This document shows, piece after piece, positions 43,837-54,000 of a DNA stretch of 64,000 bases (within the stretch, counting starts at the first letter, position 1; every line of letters begins with the position of its first letter). Origin of the DNA: an uncultured Bacteroidia bacterium (GTDB lineage: Bacteria > Bacteroidota > Bacteroidia > Bacteroidales > UBA932); assembly GCA_902781705.1 (NCBI GenBank), contig CACZKE010000001.1, positions 124,001 to 188,000 of the forward strand. Direction: 5' to 3'. The notes under the pieces are model-generated. The model made no database searches, was not told where the DNA came from, and saw only the letters and a list, made by a program, of their open reading frames with translations. The position numbers and the translations under genes are program-made.

Positions 43837-45150
43837 TTAGAACGCTTGATTGCACACACCAAAGGTTACACCTCCTATCTTCACGGAGTCCTCTCCGCTC
43901 CCGTCGAACAATTCCAGATACGGACGAATCTTCGTCAAGGTTGCGGGAACACCTCCGGCGCGTTGGTTATTGCTATTCAGCACAAGCACGTCACTATACA
44001 GGCAACCGATATAGACCGTGTTTTGAGAAAGGGCCTCGGATGTGTTTATCCGTGATACGGTCCCGTTCACGACCTTATATACATCCACCTTTTGCCTTGC
44101 GGTCGGCGAACCATAGTATGACGGGGATAGTTTTGCATAAATCCTATTCCCGTATATCGTATCAGTACCTCCAGTTATCTTGAAACGAATCTTGAGAGAC
44201 GTGTTGTTGCCAGCGTTGAAATAGTACCTATTCTCATTCTCTATAACGCCATAAGGGTCCGGAGAGGGAGGAGGGCTGAAATAGTTCGGGGTCGGCGGCG
44301 CGGGGTTCGTGAAACTGGACGCGACGGGAGCGGAATTGCCACCAATAAGCAAATCGAAGGATAATGTAATATCGTAGCCCGTTTGCTTTGTAATCCGGCC
44401 CGTGAAAACACCTTCTGACCATCCTTGAAAGTAAGGGAGCGGAAGGTATCTTGCACCGGCGGGGAGTCCGCCGAGAGTCGTCTGCACGGTGTCACAAAGG
44501 CACAGATAGTATTCAGTCCCGCTCGGAAAATCCTGGTTAGGGAGTTCACTATACTCCAAGGTTAACGAAGGTGAAAGCGCGGATGAAAAAGGTTGTGATA
44601 CGGTCTTGATATATGGAAGCCCGGTCGTTGCGCCGACCATATAGACGCAGAGATAGTAGTTTGCGAGTGTCGCATAGTCCTGAAGTGTCATGCTCCCGAC
44701 GGAGTTGACAAAAGACGCAAGCGAGACCGATCCGCCGGATTGCGATATTGTCACGTCTCCGCGTCCGACAATCGGAGAAGTTGCATTGTGCCTATACTCG
44801 TTGAAGTCCATAAACCGGAACCAATCCGTAGGCTGACCCACCGGGCGAGTGTAGGTCCAAGCGGTGTTCTTCGTGTCTGCGGGGTGGCTTGATGCAACCG
44901 GGGCCGTAATGCCATAGTTGATAGCCTTCCTTTGTGCGTCGGTCGGAGTCGCCGGAGAATTGATACTGACGGGTTTTATCTTGGAATGCGGATTGACTAT
45001 CGACCGACCATTCCCATCCACCGCCGTAATGAGCGCACCGATGTCGTTCTTGGAAAGGCCGAGGACTGCCTGTATGTCTGCGATGGAGATACCAACCGGG
45101 GTAGTCCCGGAGGTGTCTATGTATATTCTTCCGTTATTGTCGTGTGCCAT
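43837..45150 (-). CDS. Phage tail-fibre region structural protein
   Basis: 437 residues, rich in Ser, Thr, Gly, Pro and predicted beta strands, with a Pro-rich patch (PAPPTPNYFSPPPSPDP). No enzyme motif. Its position among fibre genes supports an accessory fibre or baseplate role. Confidence 0.45.
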   Translation of the reverse strand: MAHDNNGRIYIDTSGTTPVGISIADIQAVLGLSKNDIGALITAVDGNGRSIVNPHSKIKPVSINSPATPTDAQRKAINYGITAPVASSHPADTKNTAWTYTRPVGQPTDWFRFMDFNEYRHNATSPIVGRGDVTISQSGGSVSLASFVNSVGSMTLQDYATLANYYLCVYMVGATTGLPYIKTVSQPFSSALSPSLTLEYSELPNQDFPSGTEYYLCLCDTVQTTLGGLPAGARYLPLPYFQGWSEGVFTGRITKQTGYDITLSFDLLIGGNSAPVASSFTNPAPPTPNYFSPPPSPDPYGVIENENRYYFNAGNNTSLKIRFKITGGTDTIYGNRIYAKLSPSYYGSPTARQKVDVYKVVNGTVSRINTSEALSQNTVYIGCLYSDVLVLNSNNQRAGGVPATLTKIRPYLELFDGSGEDSVKIGGVTFGVCNQAF

Positions 45151-45152
45151 AG

Positions 45153-45455
45153 TTAATCCTCCAGCGGTTTCTTTTCAAACGCGGAAACAGCACCAGTCGC
45201 AAACATGTTTCCGTTAACCCACAAGGTCTTTTTATCCACGTCGTAGGACACTCCGGGAAGGCCGTCGTACACTTGCGTACAATCTTCCTTCTCCAAATCC
45301 TTCACGGCTTGTTTGAGCCCGGCGATGTCGTTGTTAATGCCCTTCTCGAACTCCCCGAACTCTCCGAACAAGGCGGAGATACGGAAGATGAGGATTATCC
45401 CCACCGCGATTGCGACGAGGGAAAGGACGAGGGCGATGATTGCAATTACTAACAT
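45153..45455 (-). CDS. Small membrane-anchored phage protein
   Basis: 100 residues. N-terminal membrane helix (MLVIAIIALVLSLVAIAVGIIL), a short coiled coil, and a C-terminal beta segment (VDKKTLWVNGNMFATGAVSA) like the end-of-fibre motifs of the neighbouring protein. Function unknown. Confidence 0.45.
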   Translation of the reverse strand: MLVIAIIALVLSLVAIAVGIILIFRISALFGEFGEFEKGINNDIAGLKQAVKDLEKEDCTQVYDGLPGVSYDVDKKTLWVNGNMFATGAVSAFEKKPLED

Positions 45456-45459
45456 AGTC

Positions 45460-47946
45460 TTATGAGTTTTGTTGGACCCCTCCGGCGGCTACAAAGCCGT
45501 CCGCGTAGAGGCCGTAGTTTTCTGTATCGGTAGAGTCCTTCTTCGTGATGTGAAGCGCCTTATGCGTGGCATCGTACTCGATCCGCAGCGGGCCGATGTC
45601 GATGTGTGATGTAGATGAGAGGGCGAGATCGCCGGAGAGGTCTGCATCCACGGAGTACACGCTACTCCATCTGTGGTCGCTTCTGCCAAGAGGAACGCCG
45701 CCGCCCTGCTTGAAAAAGCCGCTCCCGGAGTAGAACATATAGTTCGCCGCGTTCGTCCCGGCAAGAGATAGCTGTAAATAGCCATCTCCAAAAGCGATGT
45801 TCCCCCTTACCGCCTTTGTCTCGCCGTCCCGGAACTGGAAGAAGGAGGTGTAGATCTTTCTAATGAAAGCCGCGTTAAACCGATAATCGTTACTCCCAAG
45901 CGAGTTAGCATCATCGACGGACGGAAGGATATTCGCCCCGGACATCGTGATTCCTCCGGAGAATGTCTTTGCCCCGGTGATGGTCTGGACCCCATCAATG
46001 GTGACGAAGTCCCCAAGGGCGTAAGTCTCACCGGACGTACCCGTGATGGTGAACGGGTACTTGTCTTGTTTTCCGGCAAGTGCGGAGTCTATCTGTGCTT
46101 TTGTGTAGAAACTCGCGGAGGTGTCATCCACGGTGATCTCCGAGTAGTTCGCCCCGTTCGTGAGAACGACCGAAGATATGGTTGGCGTTTCGTCGCCGGA
46201 GATTCCGAGCGCTTGTTTCAGTGCAGCCGTCGTGATGCTTCCACCAATGTTCACGGAGATCCCGGCGATAGATACACCTTTGTTGGATATCCAATTATCG
46301 ATGTTGGATATCTTCTCGGTCGTCAGGGAGGGAATATGTGCGATATTGATTTCAACATCCGGTTTGTCCGTATTGCCTGTCAGAGACTGCCATACGCGGT
46401 TAAGGTCGATTCCGCCACCACCGGAGTCGTTGCCGATACCACCTGACGCTATCCATCCGTCCGCATACAGGTTTCCCAAAAGGTGCCATGCTCCAACGCC
46501 GGTACCGCCTGCATTCGGTTCCCAGACGATGAGCGATTGTTCCGACCCAGTAGACGAGAGGGAATTGCTGATGGCTGCCACTCCGAGAAGAGTGGCTCGG
46601 GCCGGAGAATTCGCCACCATCGTTCCTCCGATATAGAGTTTTGGCAGACGGTCGAAAGGGACGGTGTTCCCGCTGCTCCCGTCGTCCATCGCCCAGGTCG
46701 CCACCCCAAGGTCTTCGGTAGCGGACAGTTTCACATCCGAATCAAGGGTGTGACCATTGATTTTTCTGTTCTTCGGGACGTAGTTGGCCGTAATTGTGTT
46801 GATAGAGTTCTCATAGTCCAGATGCCTGTGCGAGAGGTCTGCCCGGGTGGTGTCTCCGTTCTTCCAATTGAAATCCAAGGTCCCATCCTGGTTGGTAGTG
46901 ACCGAGGAAAGGTGGTTGATGTTCCCGATAGCGGTCGTGAGGTCGTTTGCCGTTACATACGATGATAGGGCCGTAGTCAGGTCTTGCGTAGTCACATACC
47001 CCGAAAGGTCGATATGGGGAATGAGGGCATCAACCTGTGGCTTCGTGTAGTAGTCGGAGAGCAGGGACGACCGACCCACATTCACCCAATGACTACCGTT
47101 GTAGGCCAGCAGGTCGCCGCTCTGCCTTCCATCCACGGAAACATCCACCAGATCATAGAGCGCACGTGCCCCGCCACCCCCTCCGGAGCCTGTACCCACT
47201 CCGCCTGCGGCTATCCAGCCGGGAGCCCAGAGACCTCCGTATTCGTCCTTCAGCTTGACATTGCCGTTGCCGTCCAGTTCAAGGAACTGGACCTGTTCCA
47301 GGGCTGCGATACGCTGTTCGGTGGCCGTTATGCGTTGTGATAGGGACGTAATCTCATCGGATGTAATCAGGTCCGCAAGGATGTCCTGGAGATCGGAGAC
47401 CGTGACATAATCGGGCAGTTCCGTCCAGCGGACGTAATCCGAAAGATCCGGAGCGACGGCCGACCGTGGGATGTTCACCCAGTCGGCGCCGTTCCAGGAT
47501 AGCAGGTCTCCGATATCCGGTCCGGACAACTTGACGTCCTCCAGTAGCGATAGCCGGTCGACACCATCGAAGACGATCTCGGATGCTATATCCAGCGGGC
47601 TGTCTGACTTGCCGAAGTAGAGCACGGCTGCCACCTTGTCCGGGATACTCGAGTACTTGAGCCCGCCCGGGAAGTTGGCATCCTCGGTGATAACAGTCGC
47701 AATCCTTAGCAAACGGCCATGGCCAATGGGTCTGTCCCGAAGCGAGACATGGACAACGAGCGAATTTCCGTCGGCGGACAATTCGCAGTTGACGAAGGTG
47801 TTTCCATTCCTTTCGGCCACGAAACGCCCGTGACCCTTGGCTGTGAAGTATTCTATTCGTACGCGCTGGGGCACGGGAGCAGATGCTTGCCCCGTGCTGA
47901 AGCTCTCCGTGATGGAGAAATCATCGCGCCAGTGGATATACCTCAT
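45460..47946 (-). CDS. Long tail fibre / receptor-binding protein
   Basis: 828 residues. Repeated fibre motifs: DLSDYVRW, LLSDYYTKPQVDAL, DLSGYVTTQDLTTALSSYV, ASFYTKAQIDSALAGKQDK; glycine clusters (GTGSGGGGGA); and a C-terminal part with TITGAKTFSGGITMSGANI and LGSNDYRF typical of trimeric fibre tips. The N-terminus (MRYIHWRDDFSITESF) probably attaches to the tail tip. The most likely host-range determinant of the phage. Confidence 0.7.
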   Translation of the reverse strand: MRYIHWRDDFSITESFSTGQASAPVPQRVRIEYFTAKGHGRFVAERNGNTFVNCELSADGNSLVVHVSLRDRPIGHGRLLRIATVITEDANFPGGLKYSSIPDKVAAVLYFGKSDSPLDIASEIVFDGVDRLSLLEDVKLSGPDIGDLLSWNGADWVNIPRSAVAPDLSDYVRWTELPDYVTVSDLQDILADLITSDEITSLSQRITATEQRIAALEQVQFLELDGNGNVKLKDEYGGLWAPGWIAAGGVGTGSGGGGGARALYDLVDVSVDGRQSGDLLAYNGSHWVNVGRSSLLSDYYTKPQVDALIPHIDLSGYVTTQDLTTALSSYVTANDLTTAIGNINHLSSVTTNQDGTLDFNWKNGDTTRADLSHRHLDYENSINTITANYVPKNRKINGHTLDSDVKLSATEDLGVATWAMDDGSSGNTVPFDRLPKLYIGGTMVANSPARATLLGVAAISNSLSSTGSEQSLIVWEPNAGGTGVGAWHLLGNLYADGWIASGGIGNDSGGGGIDLNRVWQSLTGNTDKPDVEINIAHIPSLTTEKISNIDNWISNKGVSIAGISVNIGGSITTAALKQALGISGDETPTISSVVLTNGANYSEITVDDTSASFYTKAQIDSALAGKQDKYPFTITGTSGETYALGDFVTIDGVQTITGAKTFSGGITMSGANILPSVDDANSLGSNDYRFNAAFIRKIYTSFFQFRDGETKAVRGNIAFGDGYLQLSLAGTNAANYMFYSGSGFFKQGGGVPLGRSDHRWSSVYSVDADLSGDLALSSTSHIDIGPLRIEYDATHKALHITKKDSTDTENYGLYADGFVAAGGVQQNS

Positions 47947-47949
47947 GAG

Positions 47950-48336
47950 CTACAGGATAATGGTACCGGTCACCGACATATCCCCGTCCGAAGGTCCGTC
48001 CCACAGAAGGACAGAAGTTGACACCTTAGAGGCGACACGCTTCTCGCCACCGTCGAAGTCTTTGTCCGGGACGATGGACACCGTTTCCATGAGCATCCTG
48101 CCTGCACCGATATACTGCCGGCTCAGCGCAATGAATACGTCGATGCCGTCCGGTGCTCTCTTGCAGCGCAAGCAGCTGCCGTCGGAGAGGAAACGGGCAT
48201 CGAAAGTGCCCGCTTTCTCCTCCGTCGTAAACCGGATATCGACCCGCTGCGGCGGCTCGACGGTTTCCCCAGCCTGGTTCCGAAAGGTCAGCCGAAAGAC
48301 GAAATCGCCTCGTTTATTCTGCCGTTGTGTAGTCAT
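47950..48336 (-). CDS. Small tail-tip protein
   Basis: 128 residues from ATG 48336. Beta-rich (DFVFRLTFRNQAG, FDARFLSDGSCLRCKR). Its last part (DGGEKRVASKVSTSVLLWDG) parallels the fibre N-terminus (FPGGLKYSSIPDKVAAVLYFG), suggesting a shared attachment domain. Overlaps the upstream gene by 23 bp. Confidence 0.45.
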   Translation of the reverse strand: MTTQRQNKRGDFVFRLTFRNQAGETVEPPQRVDIRFTTEEKAGTFDARFLSDGSCLRCKRAPDGIDVFIALSRQYIGAGRMLMETVSIVPDKDFDGGEKRVASKVSTSVLLWDGPSDGDMSVTGTIIL

Positions 48337-49390
48337 AATCCTCAAGTTCGGTATCGTTGAAATAGCGGCCGGTGAAAGTGTCGGCATAATGGTAGGTGAC
48401 CGTGGCTCCGGAGAGCTGGTGCTCGGTCATCTCATAATCGATTTGGGTCACGGAAATCCGGCGGGCGACATCACCCTGTAGGCGGACATACCGTTCCGTC
48501 GAGCGGGCGAATTCCTGCCACTGCAGCATCATCCTCCGGTCCCGGATGTGCCCGGTCTGTACCTTGAACAAGTCTTCCGCTTCGTTGGAGAGCTCCTGGT
48601 CCGTGCGGTTGATCCGGACCCGGGTGACGGCCGACTCGGTCTCCCTGCCTACATCTCCCGTAGCGAAGACCGTGTCGATTACTCCGAGGGAGTTCCGGAA
48701 CAGGAATTCCCGTCCGCGAAGACGGACAGGCCTGAGAAGGAATCGGTGAGCCATTACCGAACCGGTGAACACGTCGTAGGCGATCATCGAGTCGCTGGAC
48801 ACGTTGGCAAGCCCTTCGATGACGGTAGGGGAGCAGTCTACCATGCCGATTGATGCGCTTCCCTGGGACGCGAAGGACTTCACCGTAACGGTCACAGGGG
48901 AGTGATAGGCGAAATAGACTTTTGCCCGCACGGTCACGGCCGTTGAAGGTGGCACGATACAGGAAAGGATTTCCCTTGCCCATTCCCAGGTATCCGTGAC
49001 CTGCGGTTTCCAGGTCAGCCAGTGTTTCGTGTAGGGGAATGCTGCCCGAAGCTCGTCACTGCCACCCCGGAAACAGACCATGGATGACGTGCTCACGGAT
49101 TCTTCTCCCTGGACGGCTTGGATGGCCACCGTGTTCGAGTACCGATAGGATCCGGCCGTCAGGAACTGCGCGTCATCCCCTTTCGGGAGGATGGCTTCCA
49201 GGATCTCGCGGAACCGGAGGATGACCTGTCCGGAAAGGGAGGGTGTCAGCCCGAACGACGAGACGGCCGTCCCGTTCAGGAGAACCGTGAACTGGACGGT
49301 CCCGGAGCGGATGGATGCACCTGTGACGATGATGTCCGAAGCATTCCTGCTCCAGACGAAGGCGCCACTATTCGGATTGACGAAATTCAT
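48314..49390 (-). CDS. Phage tail protein (tail tip)
   Basis: 358 residues, beta-rich, with an Ig-like start (NPNSGAFVWSRNASDIIVTG). No catalytic motif. Follows the distal tail gene in the order expected of tail-tip components. Confidence 0.5.
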   Translation of the reverse strand: MNFVNPNSGAFVWSRNASDIIVTGASIRSGTVQFTVLLNGTAVSSFGLTPSLSGQVILRFREILEAILPKGDDAQFLTAGSYRYSNTVAIQAVQGEESVSTSSMVCFRGGSDELRAAFPYTKHWLTWKPQVTDTWEWAREILSCIVPPSTAVTVRAKVYFAYHSPVTVTVKSFASQGSASIGMVDCSPTVIEGLANVSSDSMIAYDVFTGSVMAHRFLLRPVRLRGREFLFRNSLGVIDTVFATGDVGRETESAVTRVRINRTDQELSNEAEDLFKVQTGHIRDRRMMLQWQEFARSTERYVRLQGDVARRISVTQIDYEMTEHQLSGATVTYHYADTFTGRYFNDTELEDYDYTTAE

Positions 49391-49432
49391 ATTGCAAAAA
49401 TATACCGGCGGGAACCGGGAGAAAGGACAACG

Positions 49433-51067
49433 CTACAGGCTCATCAGCTCAGCCGACGAAACCGGATGGTCCTGCCCCATGGACAGGTGAAGTGTCAGCC
49501 GTTTCACGATGAACATCCTGTTCCGGACCATCACGGCGTGCCACATCCGGAAGGACGAGATGTCTGTCAGGCTGAGATCCAGATCCACCTGGACAATCTG
49601 CCGGTCCTTTGCCAGCCAGGCCTCGAATTTCTGATGCCGTTGATAGAGGGATTCGGCGGACAAGGAGTACTCTGTGCGGCTGTCAGCCCCTTCAGCGGAC
49701 ATCTTGTACCCCTTCCCGACCAGCTGGCCATCCTCATAGACGCCGATAATCATCTTGGAATCCCGTTCCCCACCGTCCGCCGGGAAGGAGACAAGACCGG
49801 CCATGCGATAAGCTTTCTCGGTGACGATCCAGATTCCCCCTTCGGGATAGGAATCGTCCTCGTCCCATTCTTCCCGTTCGGTTAGCGTCGGAATATTCCT
49901 GATCAGGCATGCCGACAGGTGGTTGTCCACCTTCTCTCCTTCTATCTCGGTATCGTAGTCCTCGTCCGACACGTGCAGAATTTCGCAAACCTGGACAGTG
50001 TCATGGGCGCTGTCCGGGCCGAGTCCGATGTAATTAGGCGGAACGGAATAGGTGTCTCCGGTCCCGGAATGTTTGACCGGCACGTACTCTCCGGGTTTCC
50101 TGGAATCCAGGACACCTCTCAGCGTAGACACCTCCGCAATTTCAGAGGAAGCCTCGCCCTTGTTTCCGTTGTCTTCCTTCGGATATCCGAAACCATACCC
50201 CTGTGCCGGCTCCCGGGAATAGGAATGTCCCTCGGCCACTTTCGCGTCCCAGTCTTTCACAACGACATAGCCAATGCTGTCGAACTGCAGCAGCGCATAG
50301 CCGTCTCCATCTTTGTAGATGGCAGCGCAGAACATCTTGCATACCTCTTTCAGAACATCCAGGAGGGTGACGTCTGGGAGCGCCTGGGCGACGGACAGAT
50401 AATCATCGTACCCCTTCAGGTTCCCGGTGAAGCGTTTGTAGAGACCAAGAAGGTAGATACGGCTCAGCGAATAAGGTATCCCCTGTGTGTCCAGTTTCAG
50501 GCCGGATACGGCTCCGATCATCCTTTGGATGCTGACACATGGCGTGAAGCGGGTATCCACATTGGAGCCGGGAAGATTGTGGAACTTCGAGACAGCCCCT
50601 TCCGGATCGAAGAGCAGTGGTGCGCCCACGCCAGGCACCTCGCCGGAGCGTATGCTCGCCGCAAGAGCATCCGCCGTCTGGAGGTGTGGCTCCTCTTCAG
50701 TCTGACTGTGCGGGAGATCCAGTTCCCATAACTTCTTATCCAGGTCGTCGCCGAATTCTTTCTCTGTGAACGTGTACACCAGGTTCCCGTCCTCGTCCAC
50801 GCTATCGTACACCAATGTGCCGGACAGCAGCGGTATTCCGCTATGGAGGAGTGTGGCTGCGACCTTCGAGACGGTTGGCGGGAGGAGCATCGCCGGCAGG
50901 TAACCGAAGACGGACCGGTTCGTTTCAGAAGGAGGGAAGGGGATGGCGGTCGAAAACGCCACCGGGATCCGGTCGCTCTCCAGGAGGGGATTCGACATCT
51001 CGATATCAAACGCTGCATCCGGTGCCAGATCCAGCGATATGCCGGTATGGGTTCTGATTTCAATCAT
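49433..51067 (-). CDS. Phage distal tail / baseplate hub-like protein
   Basis: 544 residues. First structural gene after the tape measure, overlapping it by 4 bp, the usual place of the distal tail protein or hub. Begins MIEIRTHTGISLDLAPDAAFD and has an acidic beta-rich C-terminal half. Assignment rests on order, not on motifs. Confidence 0.5.
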   Translation of the reverse strand: MIEIRTHTGISLDLAPDAAFDIEMSNPLLESDRIPVAFSTAIPFPPSETNRSVFGYLPAMLLPPTVSKVAATLLHSGIPLLSGTLVYDSVDEDGNLVYTFTEKEFGDDLDKKLWELDLPHSQTEEEPHLQTADALAASIRSGEVPGVGAPLLFDPEGAVSKFHNLPGSNVDTRFTPCVSIQRMIGAVSGLKLDTQGIPYSLSRIYLLGLYKRFTGNLKGYDDYLSVAQALPDVTLLDVLKEVCKMFCAAIYKDGDGYALLQFDSIGYVVVKDWDAKVAEGHSYSREPAQGYGFGYPKEDNGNKGEASSEIAEVSTLRGVLDSRKPGEYVPVKHSGTGDTYSVPPNYIGLGPDSAHDTVQVCEILHVSDEDYDTEIEGEKVDNHLSACLIRNIPTLTEREEWDEDDSYPEGGIWIVTEKAYRMAGLVSFPADGGERDSKMIIGVYEDGQLVGKGYKMSAEGADSRTEYSLSAESLYQRHQKFEAWLAKDRQIVQVDLDLSLTDISSFRMWHAVMVRNRMFIVKRLTLHLSMGQDHPVSSAELMSL

Positions 51068-54000
51068 AGCTGCCCCCTGCTTTTCATCCGGTTATACTCC
51101 TCGAAGCGGCGCACCAGACCCTTCCGGCCGGTCATCACCACCTCCGCCTCGATACCGTCCTCCAGGATGGCGCTGAGCCGGTCAACGGTCTCGGAAAGCC
51201 TGGTAAGATCCTGCATGACGGTGGGGGAGATGCCGATGGCCCCGGAGGGCGTTCCATCCTGGGTAAATCCACCATCGGCCCGTCCTACAACGGGCTGGGC
51301 GGGACGTACCGCCTCCATCCGGAGGCTCCGAAGCCGACCGGTCTTCCGAGCCTGCTCAATGGTGTCCGCGTAGGCTCGGATATCTGGATTCTTCAGTGCC
51401 TCGGCCGATATCACGTACTCCGGACCTTCCTCTCCGACAAGCACGGTCGGCTGATCGACGTATCCCCGTCTCGTAGGATCTACCTTGGCGCGGAAAGACC
51501 GCCCGTCCTGGGCACGCTGCACTTGGATCTCGCCGCCTTCAGCATAGCCCACCGGCTGGGCGGCGATCATCGCCGTCTGCGCTGCACCCATTGCGGTCAT
51601 AATGGCCGCAGGAGCGATACCTGCAGGAACACCCCACTGGGCCAGCGTTTTCGTGACGCCGAGAGCGGTATTGATGATGGATTCAACGATGGACATGGTC
51701 TTTGTGCGCTGCGCCTGCTCCAGTTCCATCTCTTCCTGTTTCGCCTGCATATCCGCCTCCATCTGCTCCACCTCGTCATTGTACTGACTCTCAGTCATCA
51801 GGCCGGCCTTGTACCGATCCTCCAGCGATTTCTTCCGTGAATCCTGCCCCTTTTTGTAGTCATCCAGGGCTTTCTTCTCCTTGGCGTTGGTTAACTGGAT
51901 AGCCTGGTTAGCCAGCTTGAATTCCTCCTGGGCGGCGCCTCCTATGCCGGTGATGGCCGTCTGGAGATCCTTGGCATTGAGGGTGCCATTTTTAATATTC
52001 AGGAAGAAAGTGTCCCAGTCCGACTGTTTGACACCGAACAATACGCCGTCTCCTGTTCCGGACAGAATACTCTTAAGAGTCTCCCCGAAACCCTTTCGCT
52101 CAAGTTCATCCAATTGGACTTCAGCTTCTTTTAGCGATTTGAGGATTTCGAAGAGTTTCAGACGGAAACTGTCCAGCTCTTTCTGGGACAGCTTTTGGCC
52201 GTCCAGCATGCCGTCAACTGTTCCGAATGAAACGATTCTTTGCAACTGCTGTGCTTGTGCCTGTAAATAGGCGACGTTTTCAGAAGCGGTAGAGTATAAA
52301 TTCTCCCGTGTCAGTGCTGCCTTCTTTCTAGAAGGGGTCTGCGCTGATTTCAGCTCGTAGGCATATCTTTCCTGAATGGCAGCAAGGTTGATTTTGTGCT
52401 GCATTTCAAGATCCTTTTGCTCAGCCTCAATAGCGTCCAGCCGGATTTTACGAAGGTTGTTTTGATGCTGCCGTTCAAGCGTCTCGACAATCTGCTGATA
52501 GTTCGATAGCCCGTCTTTCTTCTGGCGATATCGCTCCAATTCCTCTTTGAAGCGGATATTTTCCGCCTTCTCCTGGGCCTTCGCCTTCTCTTCGTGGTTA
52601 TCGACAGTCGCGATAAAGGCAGTAAGGTATGACTTTTCGAGTTCCTGGATCTTCTTTTTCTCCTCAGCTTCTTTCTTTGCCCGCTCCTCATTCTGCTTCT
52701 GGACCTTGGTATTGTGAGCCATCGTCATGTCTTGAATCTGGCTCTCAATCTTGAGCCGTTTTGCCCTTTTCTCCTTGTTCAAGGCCAATCGAGCTTGCAG
52801 GGAAGAGACCTCAAGCTGGTAGATCTGCTCCTCGTATTCCTCCTGGCTCTTGATAGCACCCTCGTTGTATTGCCGGGTCAGTTCTGCTTTAGCCGCCAGA
52901 TAACCTTCATCGGCCTGCAGGGACCATGAGTTCTTGCTTTTCCCGCCATTACCACCGGATCCCGAGCCGGATCCTGAACCTGAACCAGATCCGGAGTCAT
53001 TGCCCGAGGAACCTAGGTCTGATCCGGAATCATCCGCCAGGGCGTCGGCCGCGGACTGCAGACGGGCATAGGCATCCTGATAGACGGATAGTTCCTTCTC
53101 GATGCGCTTCTTCTCCTTCTCGATGCGGCGCCGGCTGCGACGGTCATTGGCCTTCTCCAGGTCCTCGTCCAGTTTGTCCATTTGCGACTGCAGGTCCTTG
53201 ACCTTCTGATCCGCGACATAGGCACGGCCTTCAGCCGTTCCATATCCTGCCGTAATGGTGTCAACGGTATTCTCAACGTCAGCATCATGCCGGCTGCCGG
53301 GAGTGATCCAGGTGACGATCTCGGTGAGGTATTCCACGGCCTGCTTCAGGAAGCCGGTGCTTCCCTTCAGCTTCAGGATGAATCCCTCCCAGGCCGAGGA
53401 AAGCTTGTCGATGGCACCAGCGAGGGTATTGGCCCGCTGATCGGCAATCTGCTTCAGGACGCCGTCCGTCTCCTCCAGTTCCGCTCGGAGGGCCGCAGCG
53501 GCATCGGTACCATGGAGAAAAGTGTTGAACGCAGCGACGGACCGTTTGTCAGTCAGTTCAAGGGTTGCAGCAAGGTCAATGCCCTTCTCGTCCAGGGACT
53601 GGAGCCCGGCAATCAGGTCATCGAAAGTCCGTACCGGCTCACCGAGTGCCTTTGCCAGTTTCCCGTTGGCATTGGCCAGGTTTAGGATGATGTTTCGGGT
53701 GGCCGTTGCTGCACTGGAAGCGTCGAAGCCGGCATTCGCAAGGCTACCCAGTAAGGCCGTGGTGTCCTTGACACTGAATCCAAACGTGTTCGCGACCGGG
53801 CCGACCGTGCTCAGGGCATTCTGGAAGAAGGAGAAGGAGAGTGCACTTTTGTTGGTGGCCAGGGCAAGCGTTGCGAGCGTGTCCTCGGTATCCTTGGTCG
53901 AGAGGCCGAACATTCGGAGCGTAGAACCGGCCAAGGCCGCCGCTTCCGGCAGGTCCGCTCCCACGGCTGTGGCAAAGTGCAGGACACTTTCTTCCATCGT

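Noticed and set aside
52920-53030. Short-period repeat in the tape measure gene as a possible CRISPR or minisatellite
   Set aside because: It encodes a simple Ser-Gly linker; no spacer-repeat structure. No CRISPR array or insertion sequence was seen in the window.
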